Shown here: positions 37,160 to 45,941 of the stretch, piece after piece
Numbering within the stretch: position 1 is the first letter of the stretch
Layout: each line of letters opens with the position of its first letter
From: a bacterium SCSIO 12741
GTDB taxonomy: Bacteria; Bacteroidota; Bacteroidia; Flavobacteriales_G; Salibacteraceae
DNA length: 64,000 nt
Assembly: GCA_024398055.1 (NCBI GenBank)
Contig: CP073749.1
Coordinates: 4,154,594-4,218,593 of the forward strand
Direction: 5' to 3'
Notes under the pieces: model-generated
What the model saw: the letters and a program-made list of their open reading frames with translations, nothing else
What the model was told of the DNA's origin: nothing
Databases searched by the model: none
Made by a program: the position numbers and the translations under genes

Positions 37160-38530
37160 CTAATTTGAGGTGGATTCCGTTTGCGGAAGTTGCTTTTTGA
37201 CTGCTTGGCGAACATACCACCAAGTAACTGAAGCCGACAGCACATCGGCTACTGGAAAGGAATACCAGATTCCATCAATTCCCCAAATCAAGGGAAAGAT
37301 ACTGACCAATGGAATGAGAAAGAAGCCTTGTTTAGTTAGCGTAAGCAGCAAGGCTGGCACCGCTTTGCCAATGGCCTGAAAATAGGCCGACCCTATTAAT
37401 TGAACAGCTACCAAAGGCACGGCCAGGAAAACCATTCTCATGGCAAAGGGGGCCGAATTTAAAAGTTCTTCGTCTTGTGTAAACGCGGCTGTTATCCAGG
37501 GAGCAAATGCCAGAATGAGCAAGAAGATTAGAAAACATACTCCCGTTCCATAGCGGTATGCCACAGAAATGGCCTCCTTTACTCTATCCCAGTTTTTGGC
37601 CCCATAATTATACCCCGCAATGGGAAGAAATCCCTGTACTACACCAATAACTGGAAAGAGAGCAAACAAAGAAATCCGATTGATTACTCCATAGATGGCT
37701 ATGCCCATTTCACCGCCATAGGAAAACAGCGAATGATTTAAAACCACGGTGAGTAAACTAACCGACCCCTGCCTGGCCAGGGTGATGGAACCAATAGAAA
37801 AAAGCTCTTTTAAGATGGATAAATCCGGAATAAGGGATTTCCAATAGAACTTCATTTCGGTCCATTTACTGAAAAAGAACAAACAGGTGTAGCCGGCAGA
37901 AAATAGATAAGATATCAAGGTAGCCCAGGCGGCTCCTTTTAAGCCCATGTCTAACCAGATGATAAAAATGGGATCTAAAATGATATTGATAATCGCTGGA
38001 ATGATCAGTGTATACATGGCCCAGCGAGCTTTTCCTTCCGCCCGAATAACGTTGTTGGCCATCATGGCCCAAGCCAGAAAGGGTATGCCAGGAACTAATA
38101 TTTCGAAATAGTCTTGGGCATAGGGCAAAATTTCTCCATGGCCTCCAAACAGTTGGAGAATGGGGGCATCGTACCAGGAGCTAATAAACACCACCACCAA
38201 GGACAGGGAAAGGGTGAATCCAATTTGATTGCCAAAGGTGTGGTAGGCTTTCTCCCGATTGCCCGAACCCAGGGCCCTTGAAATAATGGAGGCCCCTCCT
38301 ACTCCAACGGCCATACCTATGGATGAAATTAGAAAGGTTAGCGGCATAACTACCGTAATGGCAGCAATACCCAAAGAACCCACCCAATGCCCCACGTAAA
38401 TGGTGTCTACGATGGAGTAAATCGACATGACCAGAAATCCGACGGATGCTGGTACAGCCTGCTTAAGAAGTAAACGTCCGATATCGAGTTGACCGAGCTC
38501 CCCTGAAGTGTCTTTCATACGAGGGGGCAA
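37160..38530 (-). CDS. MATE-family efflux transporter
   Basis: A 456-residue multidrug and toxin extrusion transporter with twelve predicted helices, exchanging organic compounds for H+ or Na+ across the inner membrane. The start of the first lobe (LLKQAVPASVGFLVMSIYSIVDTIYVGHWVG) and the loop after helix 2 (VGGASIISRALGSGNREKA) are typical, and the second lobe repeats them (ARQGSVSLLTVVLN). Substrate unknown. Single gene, convergent to the lipoprotein. Confidence 0.9.
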   Translation of the reverse strand: MPPRMKDTSGELGQLDIGRLLLKQAVPASVGFLVMSIYSIVDTIYVGHWVGSLGIAAITVVMPLTFLISSIGMAVGVGGASIISRALGSGNREKAYHTFGNQIGFTLSLSLVVVFISSWYDAPILQLFGGHGEILPYAQDYFEILVPGIPFLAWAMMANNVIRAEGKARWAMYTLIIPAIINIILDPIFIIWLDMGLKGAAWATLISYLFSAGYTCLFFFSKWTEMKFYWKSLIPDLSILKELFSIGSITLARQGSVSLLTVVLNHSLFSYGGEMGIAIYGVINRISLFALFPVIGVVQGFLPIAGYNYGAKNWDRVKEAISVAYRYGTGVCFLIFLLILAFAPWITAAFTQDEELLNSAPFAMRMVFLAVPLVAVQLIGSAYFQAIGKAVPALLLTLTKQGFFLIPLVSIFPLIWGIDGIWYSFPVADVLSASVTWWYVRQAVKKQLPQTESTSN

Positions 38531-38594
38531 TGTTACAACTAATTTGAATCAAGTGAGAGAGGCGCACGGATGCTCAGGAAGGGCTATAAAAATG

Positions 38595-38627
38595 AAAAGC
38601 GGAAATTCACAAGGAACTTCCGCTTTA
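38595..38627 (-). terminator. Possible terminator of the barrel gene
   Basis: Stem AAAGCGGAA / TTCCGCTTT with a 13-base loop; the run of T on the minus side is short and broken, so this is weaker than the others. Confidence 0.4.
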
Positions 38628-38726
38628 TCACGTGCGATTCGGATTAATAATTCTGTTTCTCTATTGGGCTGTACCTAAGAAATTGGAAGAGGTTGGGATA
38701 AAAATGAAAAAAAGGGAAAAGAAAAA

Positions 38727-39233
38727 TTAGAAGCCGAACAAATATCCAATCGTAACTACATGATCGTCAGCCCCTCCAAGGATGTAATGGTATTCCAAAA
38801 AAAAGGTACTTGGTCCTGTTTCCAGAAACCCGCCTGCTCCAAGTTTGGCTCCATGCCAGGTTTGATTGGAAGACTCGCCGGTTTGTTGTTTGGTAATTCT
38901 CTCAGAAAAAAAGCTGTATCCTCCCGATCCATATACTCCGGCAAAATCTGAAGTGTACAACATTCCATGCACCACAAAATTGATTTCGAAGGCATCATGA
39001 TCCTCGTTTTGGAAACTGCCAGAATGGGTTCTTTTTAAAAACTTGGTAAACTCAGGTCCGGCTCTCAGGTGATCACCCAAGCGAAGGTAGGCTCGTCCAT
39101 TAATGCCCGAAGTGTTTAGCTTTAAAGCATAGTTTAATCCGCCGCCAATCTGAATTTTAGGTGAATTTTGAGCCATGCCGGAAACACCAATAAAGAGAAG
39201 TAAACCAACCAGGAGTCGCGATATTGGGTTCAT
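38727..39233 (-). CDS. Outer-membrane beta-barrel protein, small
   Basis: From the ATG at 39233 this is 168 residues (the frame is open to 39320, but the first 29 residues lack a signal). Signal peptide LLVGLLLFIGVSGMAQ, then alternating strands with aromatic ends (IQIGGGLNYALKL, GGYSFFSE, TFFLEYHYIL, TIGYLFGF), ending in an aromatic residue as do BamA-assembled barrels. Probably an 8-strand OmpA/OmpX-like barrel. Divergent from another barrel gene at 39324 with a 90-bp gap. Confidence 0.65.
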   Translation of the reverse strand: MNPISRLLVGLLLFIGVSGMAQNSPKIQIGGGLNYALKLNTSGINGRAYLRLGDHLRAGPEFTKFLKRTHSGSFQNEDHDAFEINFVVHGMLYTSDFAGVYGSGGYSFFSERITKQQTGESSNQTWHGAKLGAGGFLETGPSTFFLEYHYILGGADDHVVTIGYLFGF

Positions 39234-39323
39234 CCTGGCAAGGTAGTGTTTTTCCAGACCACAAATTGCCTCTTGCACCGAGGGTGTCAAATAATCTATT
39301 TTTAACCCCGTTAATTCCAAACT

Positions 39324-39950
39324 ATGCGAATCTCTCAGTTCTTATTTGTTGTTATTCTCCTTTCTGGAATGCAGGCCTTTGCCCAAAAGGGTCAGTGGTC
39401 TTTGGGATTGGATCTGTCCAGCACTTTTGCCAATGGATTAAGCAGTGAAACTGAGGATACGGAGAATGGAACAACCTACCACTCCAGCCTTTTGGGTGGT
39501 GTATACTTAAGTGACCGATTGTTTATTCAGTTTGGTGGTCGTTATAAATACACGGAATTCCTCAAGCAAAACACCAGCGGGAAACGGGTACTGCAACAAA
39601 CGGATTTGGAGGTACCTCTTCTACTCACCTATTACATTGTAGATCCCGAGGTTTCCTTTCGCCCTTATTTTCAAACGGGTCTTGGCTGGACCGTGCACAC
39701 CAATGAAAAATGGATATTAAACAGCTTGACAACGGATAGCTTGATATCCGAAAAGTTTGCCTCGGATAATGGATTTGGTCCGGAGGATTTTGACTGGACT
39801 CTTTACTTTGGATTCGGAGCTGCCCATACCTTCGAAGAAATGCATGAAGTAAGGATGCTTATATTCGGTTCCTACGAGTTTGATCGTGCCTTTCGGGCAG
39901 GTTTGGCCTTCGAATACAACTTCCTTTTTCCCAGAAGGCGTAAGAAGTAA
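39324..39950 (+). CDS. Outer-membrane beta-barrel protein
   Basis: A 208-residue protein with a signal peptide (QFLFVVILLSGMQAFAQ) and strands typical of a small outer-membrane barrel (WSLGLDLSST, LFIQFGGRYKYTEF, FRPYFQTGLGWTVH, GLAFEYNFLF). It ends in basic residues, not aromatic ones, unlike its divergent neighbour. Function unknown; probable porin-like or structural protein. Confidence 0.65.
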   Translation: MRISQFLFVVILLSGMQAFAQKGQWSLGLDLSSTFANGLSSETEDTENGTTYHSSLLGGVYLSDRLFIQFGGRYKYTEFLKQNTSGKRVLQQTDLEVPLLLTYYIVDPEVSFRPYFQTGLGWTVHTNEKWILNSLTTDSLISEKFASDNGFGPEDFDWTLYFGFGAAHTFEEMHEVRMLIFGSYEFDRAFRAGLAFEYNFLFPRRRKK

Positions 39951-40012
39951 AGGGCAGGCAACCAGGATCGACAGTTCGCTCAACTTCTAATTTTCCAACA
40001 GAAATAAATGAA

Positions 40013-40045
40013 AAGAGCGCCCTCCGGTGAGAAAGGCGCTCTTGC
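40013..40045. terminator. Terminator between convergent barrel and rhodanese genes
   Basis: Stem AGAGCGCC / GGCGCTCT with a 13-base loop and A/T-rich flanks. It marks the 3' end of the sulfur cluster. Confidence 0.65.
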
Positions 40046-40070
40046 TCTTAAACGTGATAACCCGATGAAC

Positions 40071-40382
40071 TTAGGGGGCTACTACTTCGCCGTCCCAAGT
40101 CATCATACCACCTAACAGGTTAAAGGTGGTAAATCCTTTGCCCGACAGATACTGGCAGGCTTGTCCACTGCGATTCCCACTTCGGCAGTAAACGTAGTAG
40201 TTCTTGTTTCGGTCCCACTTTTCGGTTTCTTCCATAAAGCGTTGACCGTTCATGATATCGAGTTGAATGGCTCCAGGCTGAATTCCCTCAGAGCACTCTC
40301 CAGGAGTTCTAACATCTACGATTACCGCTTGGGAATCGTTGCTCAATTTCTCCTTCCATTCAACAGGTGTAATGTTTTCCAT
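40071..40382 (-). CDS. Rhodanese-domain protein (single domain)
   Basis: From the ATG at 40382 this is 103 residues; the longer frame to 40496 overlaps the previous gene. Rhodanese fold with VIVDVRTPGE and the active-site loop YCRSGNRSGQA carrying the persulfide cysteine. Single-domain rhodaneses move sulfane sulfur between donor and acceptor. It lies 11 bp after the previous rhodanese, and both follow the CstB-like gene, so they probably take up sulfur from persulfides or thiosulfate. Last gene of the cluster. Confidence 0.85.
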   Translation of the reverse strand: MENITPVEWKEKLSNDSQAVIVDVRTPGECSEGIQPGAIQLDIMNGQRFMEETEKWDRNKNYYVYCRSGNRSGQACQYLSGKGFTTFNLLGGMMTWDGEVVAP

Positions 40383-40393
40383 TTCAAACAGTT

Positions 40394-40699
40394 TTAGAGG
40401 TTTCTCAAGGTTTGCCAAGGTCCGGCATTGTAAGCCGTAATTCCTTTCGAAGTCAACATCGATTTCGCTTGTGCAGCTCTGGCTCCCGATCGACATACGA
40501 GGATGACTTCCTTGTTTTTAACCTTTTTCAAATTGGACAGTAGGGTTTGCAAGGGAATGTTGATACTCCCTTTTACATGTCCGGATTTATATTCTTGTGG
40601 CGTTCTAACGTCGACTATAAGGGCCCCATTCTCTACTAGGCCCTTATAGTCAACTCTTCCACCCAATAACAGATCTTTCAGTGTTCCAAATAATCCCAT
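40394..40699 (-). CDS. Rhodanese-domain protein (single domain)
   Basis: A 101-residue rhodanese with LIVDVRTPQEYKSGHV and the catalytic loop VCRSGARAAQ. The cysteine carries the persulfide. 10 bp downstream of the CstB-like gene and 11 bp upstream of a second rhodanese, so the three are co-transcribed. No signal peptide, so it acts in the cytoplasm. The reaction partner is not visible from the sequence. Confidence 0.88.
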   Translation of the reverse strand: MGLFGTLKDLLLGGRVDYKGLVENGALIVDVRTPQEYKSGHVKGSINIPLQTLLSNLKKVKNKEVILVCRSGARAAQAKSMLTSKGITAYNAGPWQTLRNL

Positions 40700-40709
40700 G
40701 GTAGTGAGT

Positions 40710-42122
40710 TTAAAGTGTGCTTGGACAAACGTATTCGCTTACCGGTGCATCGGTGTTTTTGATGGCCGAAAAACCGCCCAATACATCAATGATTCCGTGA
40801 ATTCCTCGTGACTTAAGTAAGGAGTTGGCAATCATCGAACGATATCCTCCGGCGCAGTACAGGTAGCGCTTTCCTTCTACTCCTTGGTATTCGGAGAGGT
40901 AATCGTTCAAGTAATCCAAGGGTGTGTTATTCGCATCGATGACGTGTTCAGACTGGTACTCCCCTGTTTTGCGAACATCATAAATCACGGGTTTTTCGTC
41001 TTTGAGTAGGGCTGCAAATTCCTCCGCACTAATTCCTTCCACTGAATCCACTTCTTTTCCTGCATCTTGCCAGGCGTCCAATCCTCCATCCAGGTATCCA
41101 ATCACGTTGTCGAAACCAACTCTGGATAACCGGATGATAGTTTCATTGAGACGGTTTTCTGGCGTGATAAGTAGAATAGGCTGTTCCACATCCCGAATCA
41201 TAGCTCCCACCCATGGAGCAAAATTCCCGTCAATTCCAATGAAAATGGAGTTTGGCACATGAACCTGAGCAAAATCATTCTGGTGTCTAACATCCAGAAC
41301 TACAGCTCCTGTTTCATTTGCAGCCAACTCAAAGGCTTCTGGTGACAAGGCTTGATTTCCAGTCTCGATTACTTCATCCACATCGGCATAACCCTCTTTA
41401 TTCAGCTTAACGTTAAAGGGGAAGTAAGCGGGAGGTGGTAACAAACCATCGGTCACTTCTTTTATAAATTCATCTCGGGTCATGTCGGCACGTAGAGCGT
41501 AATTCGTCTCTTTTTGTTCGCCTAACAATCCCACCGTTTCTTTACTCATGTTTTTTCCACAGGCAGATCCTGCACCATGACCTGGATAAACGATTACTTC
41601 ATCCGGAAGGGTCATAATTTTGTTTCTCAAACTGTCGAATAAAATTCCTGCCAGTTCTTCCTGAGTCATGCTCGCGGCCTTTTGAGCCAAATCTGGTCTT
41701 CCTACATCTCCAAGAAACAAGGTGTCGCCACTAAACATGGAGTGAGGATTACCATTTTCATCCTGCAGCAAGAAAGTGGTACTTTCCATGGTATGCCCGG
41801 GCGTGTGAATAACCTTAATGGATACATTCCCAAGTTCAAATACCTGACCATCTTCAGCTACCAGGCTTTCAAATTTAGGAGCAGCCAAAGGTCCATATAC
41901 TACGGGTGCTCCGGTTTTCTCGGCCAAGGTTACGTGTCCACTTACAAAGTCAGCGTGGAAGTGAGTTTCAAAAATGTATTTGATCTTAGCTCCCCTTGAT
42001 TCGGCCAAGTCCATATAAGGTTGTACCTCTCGCAAGGGATCAACGATAGCTGCTTCTCCATTGCTTTCGATGTAATAAGCACCTTGTGCTAAACATCCGG
42101 TATATATCTGTTCTACTTTCAT
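40710..42122 (-). CDS. MBL-fold persulfide dioxygenase with two rhodanese domains (CstB-like)
   Basis: A 470-residue protein. Residues 1-235 are a metallo-beta-lactamase persulfide dioxygenase (ETHFHADFVSGH near residue 51, GHTMEST, FSGDTLFLGDVGRPD). A first rhodanese (VLDVRHQNDFAQVHV) lacks the active-site Cys, and a second (VIYDVRKTGEY) has it in YLYCAGGYRS. This layout matches CstB, which oxidises persulfides to sulfite and thiosulfate during sulfide detoxification. Two rhodaneses follow within 11 bp. Its own promoter, with a -7 box and a shared 21-bp motif, lies in the 95-bp gap upstream. Confidence 0.88.
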   Translation of the reverse strand: MKVEQIYTGCLAQGAYYIESNGEAAIVDPLREVQPYMDLAESRGAKIKYIFETHFHADFVSGHVTLAEKTGAPVVYGPLAAPKFESLVAEDGQVFELGNVSIKVIHTPGHTMESTTFLLQDENGNPHSMFSGDTLFLGDVGRPDLAQKAASMTQEELAGILFDSLRNKIMTLPDEVIVYPGHGAGSACGKNMSKETVGLLGEQKETNYALRADMTRDEFIKEVTDGLLPPPAYFPFNVKLNKEGYADVDEVIETGNQALSPEAFELAANETGAVVLDVRHQNDFAQVHVPNSIFIGIDGNFAPWVGAMIRDVEQPILLITPENRLNETIIRLSRVGFDNVIGYLDGGLDAWQDAGKEVDSVEGISAEEFAALLKDEKPVIYDVRKTGEYQSEHVIDANNTPLDYLNDYLSEYQGVEGKRYLYCAGGYRSMIANSLLKSRGIHGIIDVLGGFSAIKNTDAPVSEYVCPSTL

Positions 42123-42144
42123 GTGTTATTTTCAAATTACAAGG

Positions 42145-42193
42145 CAAATGTATCGTGGCTCTGTTTCCTGCACAGCGACAAATGTTACACAAG
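42145..42193 (-). promoter_or_regulatory. CstB-like gene promoter: -7 box plus upstream activator-type motif
   Basis: On the minus strand, TACATTTG (42152-42145) fits TAnnTTTG and lies 22 bases before the ATG. The motif CTTGTGTAACATTTGTCGCTG (42193-42173) ends with its core 31 bases upstream of the -7 box. No -33 TTTG is present, so activation by a bound regulator is likely. The same arrangement precedes the stress-protein gene at 49479. Confidence 0.6.
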
Positions 42194-42217
42194 CACTTAG
42201 CAGATGTTAAAACCCGC

Positions 42218-43432
42218 CTATTTTCGGCTTGCGGGCATTCGAAAACGAATGATCAGGGAGGAAATGAGGGTGAGCACACCAATGCTCATGATAGCAAAGC
42301 TAAGGCCAAAGGCATCTGCTATAATTCCGGAAAGCAAAGCACCGATGGCATAGCCCAAATCACGCCAAAGTCTGAATACACCAATGCTCTCCGCTCGTTG
42401 CTGCGCTGAAGTGTATTGAGCTATTGCCGCCAAAAAAGTGGGATAAACCAATGCGGTACCCAAACCCAATAAAACGGAAACAGTGATCAAGGTGGCCATA
42501 GATTGCAAGGATGGAATCAGTAGTATGGCCAAACCTTGCACCAGCATGCCCCAAAAGAGTAAGCTCTTTTTATTAAAGAGGTCGGCCATTTTTCCGGTAA
42601 ACAGCTGCCCTATTCCCCACACGGCTGGATATATGGCCGTAATCAAGCCTACATCATCGGTGGAATAGCTCATAGAAAGCAACCAAATTGGAAGGAGACC
42701 CCAAATCATACCATCGTTTAGGTTATTAACCATTCCAGCCTGGGTAATGGAACTCAAGGCTTTGTCAGAAAAGGTGGTATTGATAAAGACATGATCCAGT
42801 TCTTCCTTGTCGTCTTGGGTGGTTTCGAGCTTTACGTGGTGATGGGTGTCTTTAACCCAAAGAATAGCCAGTAAGAAACCTATTACTGCGATGGCCAATC
42901 CCAGGTAAAAAGGATAGGGAGTTACTCCATATTCATGGGCGATATAGGCAGAAAGAAAAGCAACGAGTCCTACTGCGAGGTAACCAGCAAATTCATTGAG
43001 TCCCATGGCCAAGCCGCGATCCTTCTCTCCTACCAGGTCAATTTTCATCACCACCGTGCTGCTCCAGGCCAATCCTTGACTGGCTCCTAATAGAATGTTG
43101 GCCATAATGATCAGGTACCAATAAGGAGCGCTCATGAGAATGAGCGGTACAGGAATAGCCAAGGCCATACCTATAATTAGGAGGTTTCTTCTCCCCCATT
43201 TATTAGCCAGTTTTCCGGTAAAATAGTTGGCTAATGCCTTGGTTACCCCGAAAGCTATAATGAAGGTAAGAATTGCTGTATGGGACTTAATTCCAAACTC
43301 TGATTCGGCAAATTCCGGAAAGATCGATCGTTCAAGCCCTACCATTCCACCTACAAAGGCATTGACGATAACAAGTAAAGTAAACTGCTTCCAGTTCTCC
43401 TTTAGACCAAGTACAATTTCCGATTTTGTCAT
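42218..43432 (-). CDS. MFS transporter
   Basis: A 404-residue major-facilitator transporter from the ATG at 43432, with about twelve helices. The loop NKWGRRNLLIIGMALA between helices 2 and 3 is the diagnostic MFS motif A, here partly altered. A His/Asp-rich cytosolic loop (VKDTHHHVKLETTQDDKEE) divides the two halves. It lies 34 bp downstream of the porin gene. Position in the sulfur cluster suggests import or export of a sulfur compound, but the sequence gives no substrate. Confidence 0.85.
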   Translation of the reverse strand: MTKSEIVLGLKENWKQFTLLVIVNAFVGGMVGLERSIFPEFAESEFGIKSHTAILTFIIAFGVTKALANYFTGKLANKWGRRNLLIIGMALAIPVPLILMSAPYWYLIIMANILLGASQGLAWSSTVVMKIDLVGEKDRGLAMGLNEFAGYLAVGLVAFLSAYIAHEYGVTPYPFYLGLAIAVIGFLLAILWVKDTHHHVKLETTQDDKEELDHVFINTTFSDKALSSITQAGMVNNLNDGMIWGLLPIWLLSMSYSTDDVGLITAIYPAVWGIGQLFTGKMADLFNKKSLLFWGMLVQGLAILLIPSLQSMATLITVSVLLGLGTALVYPTFLAAIAQYTSAQQRAESIGVFRLWRDLGYAIGALLSGIIADAFGLSFAIMSIGVLTLISSLIIRFRMPASRK

Positions 43433-43466
43433 AGAATTACAGCGAAGCAAAGAAAGGTAATGCCTC

Positions 43467-44837
43467 TTAAAAACGGTAGTTCACCACCAAGTTGTGATTG
43501 AACATATTCACCTTGTTTAATACAAGCTTTGGATTGTCATAGGTATCGCCCAGAGCCCGTTTCCAGGTAGTAAGCCATTCGATGACCAATCCTTTTTTAT
43601 CCGATCGGGTAAAGTAAAATAGATCCAGGTTGAGTTGGTCGTTGGCGGGAAAGGCGTACTTGTTGTTATCGAAGTTCAACGCATCAGGACGGTAATACTG
43701 CCCATATCCGATTTTAGCCACCAGGGCCCCTGCTTTTTTGAAGGTTAATGTTCGTTGTACATCCACCATCCAGGCATGGGTATTGGATACGCCTTCTAAG
43801 CGTTCTCTTTTTTGAAACACAAACAAGAACTCTCTACCCCATTCTCTAGGAAAAAGGAACCGGCCATCATTGGTTACGTAATTGTAATTACCCGAGACTC
43901 TCCATTTTTTGTTCCATTTCAATTCATATTGGGCTCCAATCACGTTGGCTTGGGCATCGTGAACATAGGCCTTAGCCGGATCAGAATTACCGCCCTGATT
44001 CATTTTGGATTGATTCAGGTACTGTGCCGAAACGGTGTGTTTCACTTTAGCCACTTCCTTGGACACATAAGCCTGGATAAATGCGGTGTTGTAAATATTA
44101 TCGACGTAGTAATTCCAGAATTTGGCGCCCACTTTTTTGCCTTTGTATTCGATAGAAGCGATACCCAGACCCATGGACGACAGGGAATTTCGGTACTGAG
44201 CCAAACTGCCATCCGGGTTTCTTCCTTGCGGGTAACTTCCTATGCTTTGCCCTACAGGCATAAAATCTGAAGTGCTTCGGGCTCCGATATGGGTAATCCA
44301 GGCCAGCCGAGCGAAAAGTGTTTTCTTTTTGGATTGGTAATCATACCAAATCCCCTGTTCAAGCGTAGGAATCATTCGACCATCTTCTGGATTTAGAAAA
44401 GGCGTTTTTAATTGAAATCGCCCCACCTGAACAAAATGTCCTTTGAGGCGATAGGATAAATAGGCCTCTCCCAGTAAGGTGATTTCCGTCCGGCTTAAAT
44501 CGTTCACATCAAACAAGCCCGATTCATACCTGCTGTAGCGCCCTGTTGTTGGATCCGTGGCTGTGATGTCGCTAATTTTAAGGTTGGAACTGTGATGCAC
44601 GGCAGCACCAATTTTGAATCCATAAAATGAAGACGTTTCATATTTGAGCTTACCACCTGTGGCCAAGGCATTCCAATCCTTTAAGTCTCCCTCATTGTCG
44701 GTAGCCATAAAGAAGGTTCTCCAATAGCCTGAGGCTTTACCCCCGATCACCGAATGGTATAAAGAGTCCTTTTGCGACCAAGCAGTAAAACCATTGATTA
44801 GGAAAACAAACAGAATGAGATGGCGGAATCGTGTCAT
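43467..44837 (-). CDS. OprD-type outer-membrane porin
   Basis: A 456-residue outer-membrane protein with a signal peptide (LILFVFLINGFTAWSQ) and many amphipathic strands, ending VNMFNHNLVVNYRF with the usual C-terminal aromatic residue. Similar in style to the OprD family of substrate-specific porins. The ATG overlaps the TGA of the TsdA-like gene (ATGA), so translation is coupled. It may admit thiosulfate or another sulfur anion; this is inferred from linkage. Confidence 0.75.
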   Translation of the reverse strand: MTRFRHLILFVFLINGFTAWSQKDSLYHSVIGGKASGYWRTFFMATDNEGDLKDWNALATGGKLKYETSSFYGFKIGAAVHHSSNLKISDITATDPTTGRYSRYESGLFDVNDLSRTEITLLGEAYLSYRLKGHFVQVGRFQLKTPFLNPEDGRMIPTLEQGIWYDYQSKKKTLFARLAWITHIGARSTSDFMPVGQSIGSYPQGRNPDGSLAQYRNSLSSMGLGIASIEYKGKKVGAKFWNYYVDNIYNTAFIQAYVSKEVAKVKHTVSAQYLNQSKMNQGGNSDPAKAYVHDAQANVIGAQYELKWNKKWRVSGNYNYVTNDGRFLFPREWGREFLFVFQKRERLEGVSNTHAWMVDVQRTLTFKKAGALVAKIGYGQYYRPDALNFDNNKYAFPANDQLNLDLFYFTRSDKKGLVIEWLTTWKRALGDTYDNPKLVLNKVNMFNHNLVVNYRF

Positions 44838-45931
44838 TTGGATTTCTTCAGGTTAAAGTTCTTTTCATGGTAGGCCATGATTTCTGGAAAAGGACCATAT
44901 TGGTGCTGCTCCTGGCTAAAATGATCCGGAAATGGGCCATAGGGCGTGGATACCGGCTTTTGCTTCAAATCAGGAAAGTCTTTTTCAAGTCCACTCTTTT
45001 TGGGGTGCTTTAAGCTGTTGATATAACCCGCTAAGTCATAAGCTTCTTCATCCGATAAGATGGGATTCTCTGAAGTAGCCCCGAGTGGCATGTTAGCCTT
45101 TAGGAACCGAGCTGCCGTTAGCACCCGATGCATTCCTGCCCCATTGTTGTAGGTGTCATCACCGGCAAGAGGTGGAAAACTGTATTGGTTCTCACCGGAG
45201 GAAACTCCCTGGCCCTCTGAACCATGGCAAGAAGCACACTTCTGGGCAAATAGATCCTTACCCTTATGAAGGTCCACTTTACGGTTGGGAATTTTTACTT
45301 CGGCAAATCCACGGCCCTGGACCGAAACAGTGGAAGGAACATCCTTGCTCAGCCACTCCATATAGGCTACTATGGCTTTTAACTCTTTACTTTCAGGCGG
45401 AAATTTCCGTCCATTCATACTCCGCTCCATACAGCCATTAACTCGCTGATGCAAGTCAGCCACCTGGTCTTCTCGACTCATGTATTTGGGATAGCGATTG
45501 GCTATTCCCACAAAAGGAGCGGCATGTGGTTTTGTTCCTCCATCCAAATGGCAGTTTTTGCAAGACAGATTGTTGCCTGCATAAACCTTCGTTGGATCGG
45601 GATTTGCTGGACCAATGAATGAACTCGTATTCATTACGATATCGTGTCCATATCGGATTAATGCATCTGCTCCGTTATGCCCCAAGCCATCAATCGAAAA
45701 ATTGGCATCAAAAGCAGGAAACGGACTTTCTTTTTTATTAGGAGTTTGGCTCGTCATTTTCTTATCAGACCCTGGTTCCGGTTCTGATTCCAGTGTAACT
45801 TGCTGACTGAAATAGGCGAGCAAAGCCAGGTTTCCGGCCGCCAGAATAACGATAATCTTGACCAAGGCAATCACCTTGCCGGTCATTTTCAGAACGAGCT
45901 TCTCCTCTGTTGTTTGTGTGTTATTTTCCAT
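44834..45931 (-). CDS. TsdA-like dihaem cytochrome c (thiosulfate dehydrogenase type)
   Basis: A 365-residue protein with an N-terminal membrane anchor (IVILAAGNLALLAYF) and two haem sites, CKNCH near residue 124 and CASCH near 232. Between them, NGCMERSMNG supplies the cysteine that serves as axial haem ligand in TsdA. TsdA interconverts thiosulfate and tetrathionate in the periplasm. The start lies 10 bp after the SulP stop; the stop overlaps the porin start. Function as a thiosulfate dehydrogenase is likely, though the direction of the reaction cannot be read. Confidence 0.85.
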   Translation of the reverse strand: MENNTQTTEEKLVLKMTGKVIALVKIIVILAAGNLALLAYFSQQVTLESEPEPGSDKKMTSQTPNKKESPFPAFDANFSIDGLGHNGADALIRYGHDIVMNTSSFIGPANPDPTKVYAGNNLSCKNCHLDGGTKPHAAPFVGIANRYPKYMSREDQVADLHQRVNGCMERSMNGRKFPPESKELKAIVAYMEWLSKDVPSTVSVQGRGFAEVKIPNRKVDLHKGKDLFAQKCASCHGSEGQGVSSGENQYSFPPLAGDDTYNNGAGMHRVLTAARFLKANMPLGATSENPILSDEEAYDLAGYINSLKHPKKSGLEKDFPDLKQKPVSTPYGPFPDHFSQEQHQYGPFPEIMAYHEKNFNLKKSK

Positions 45932-45941
45932 TTCATGGGGT

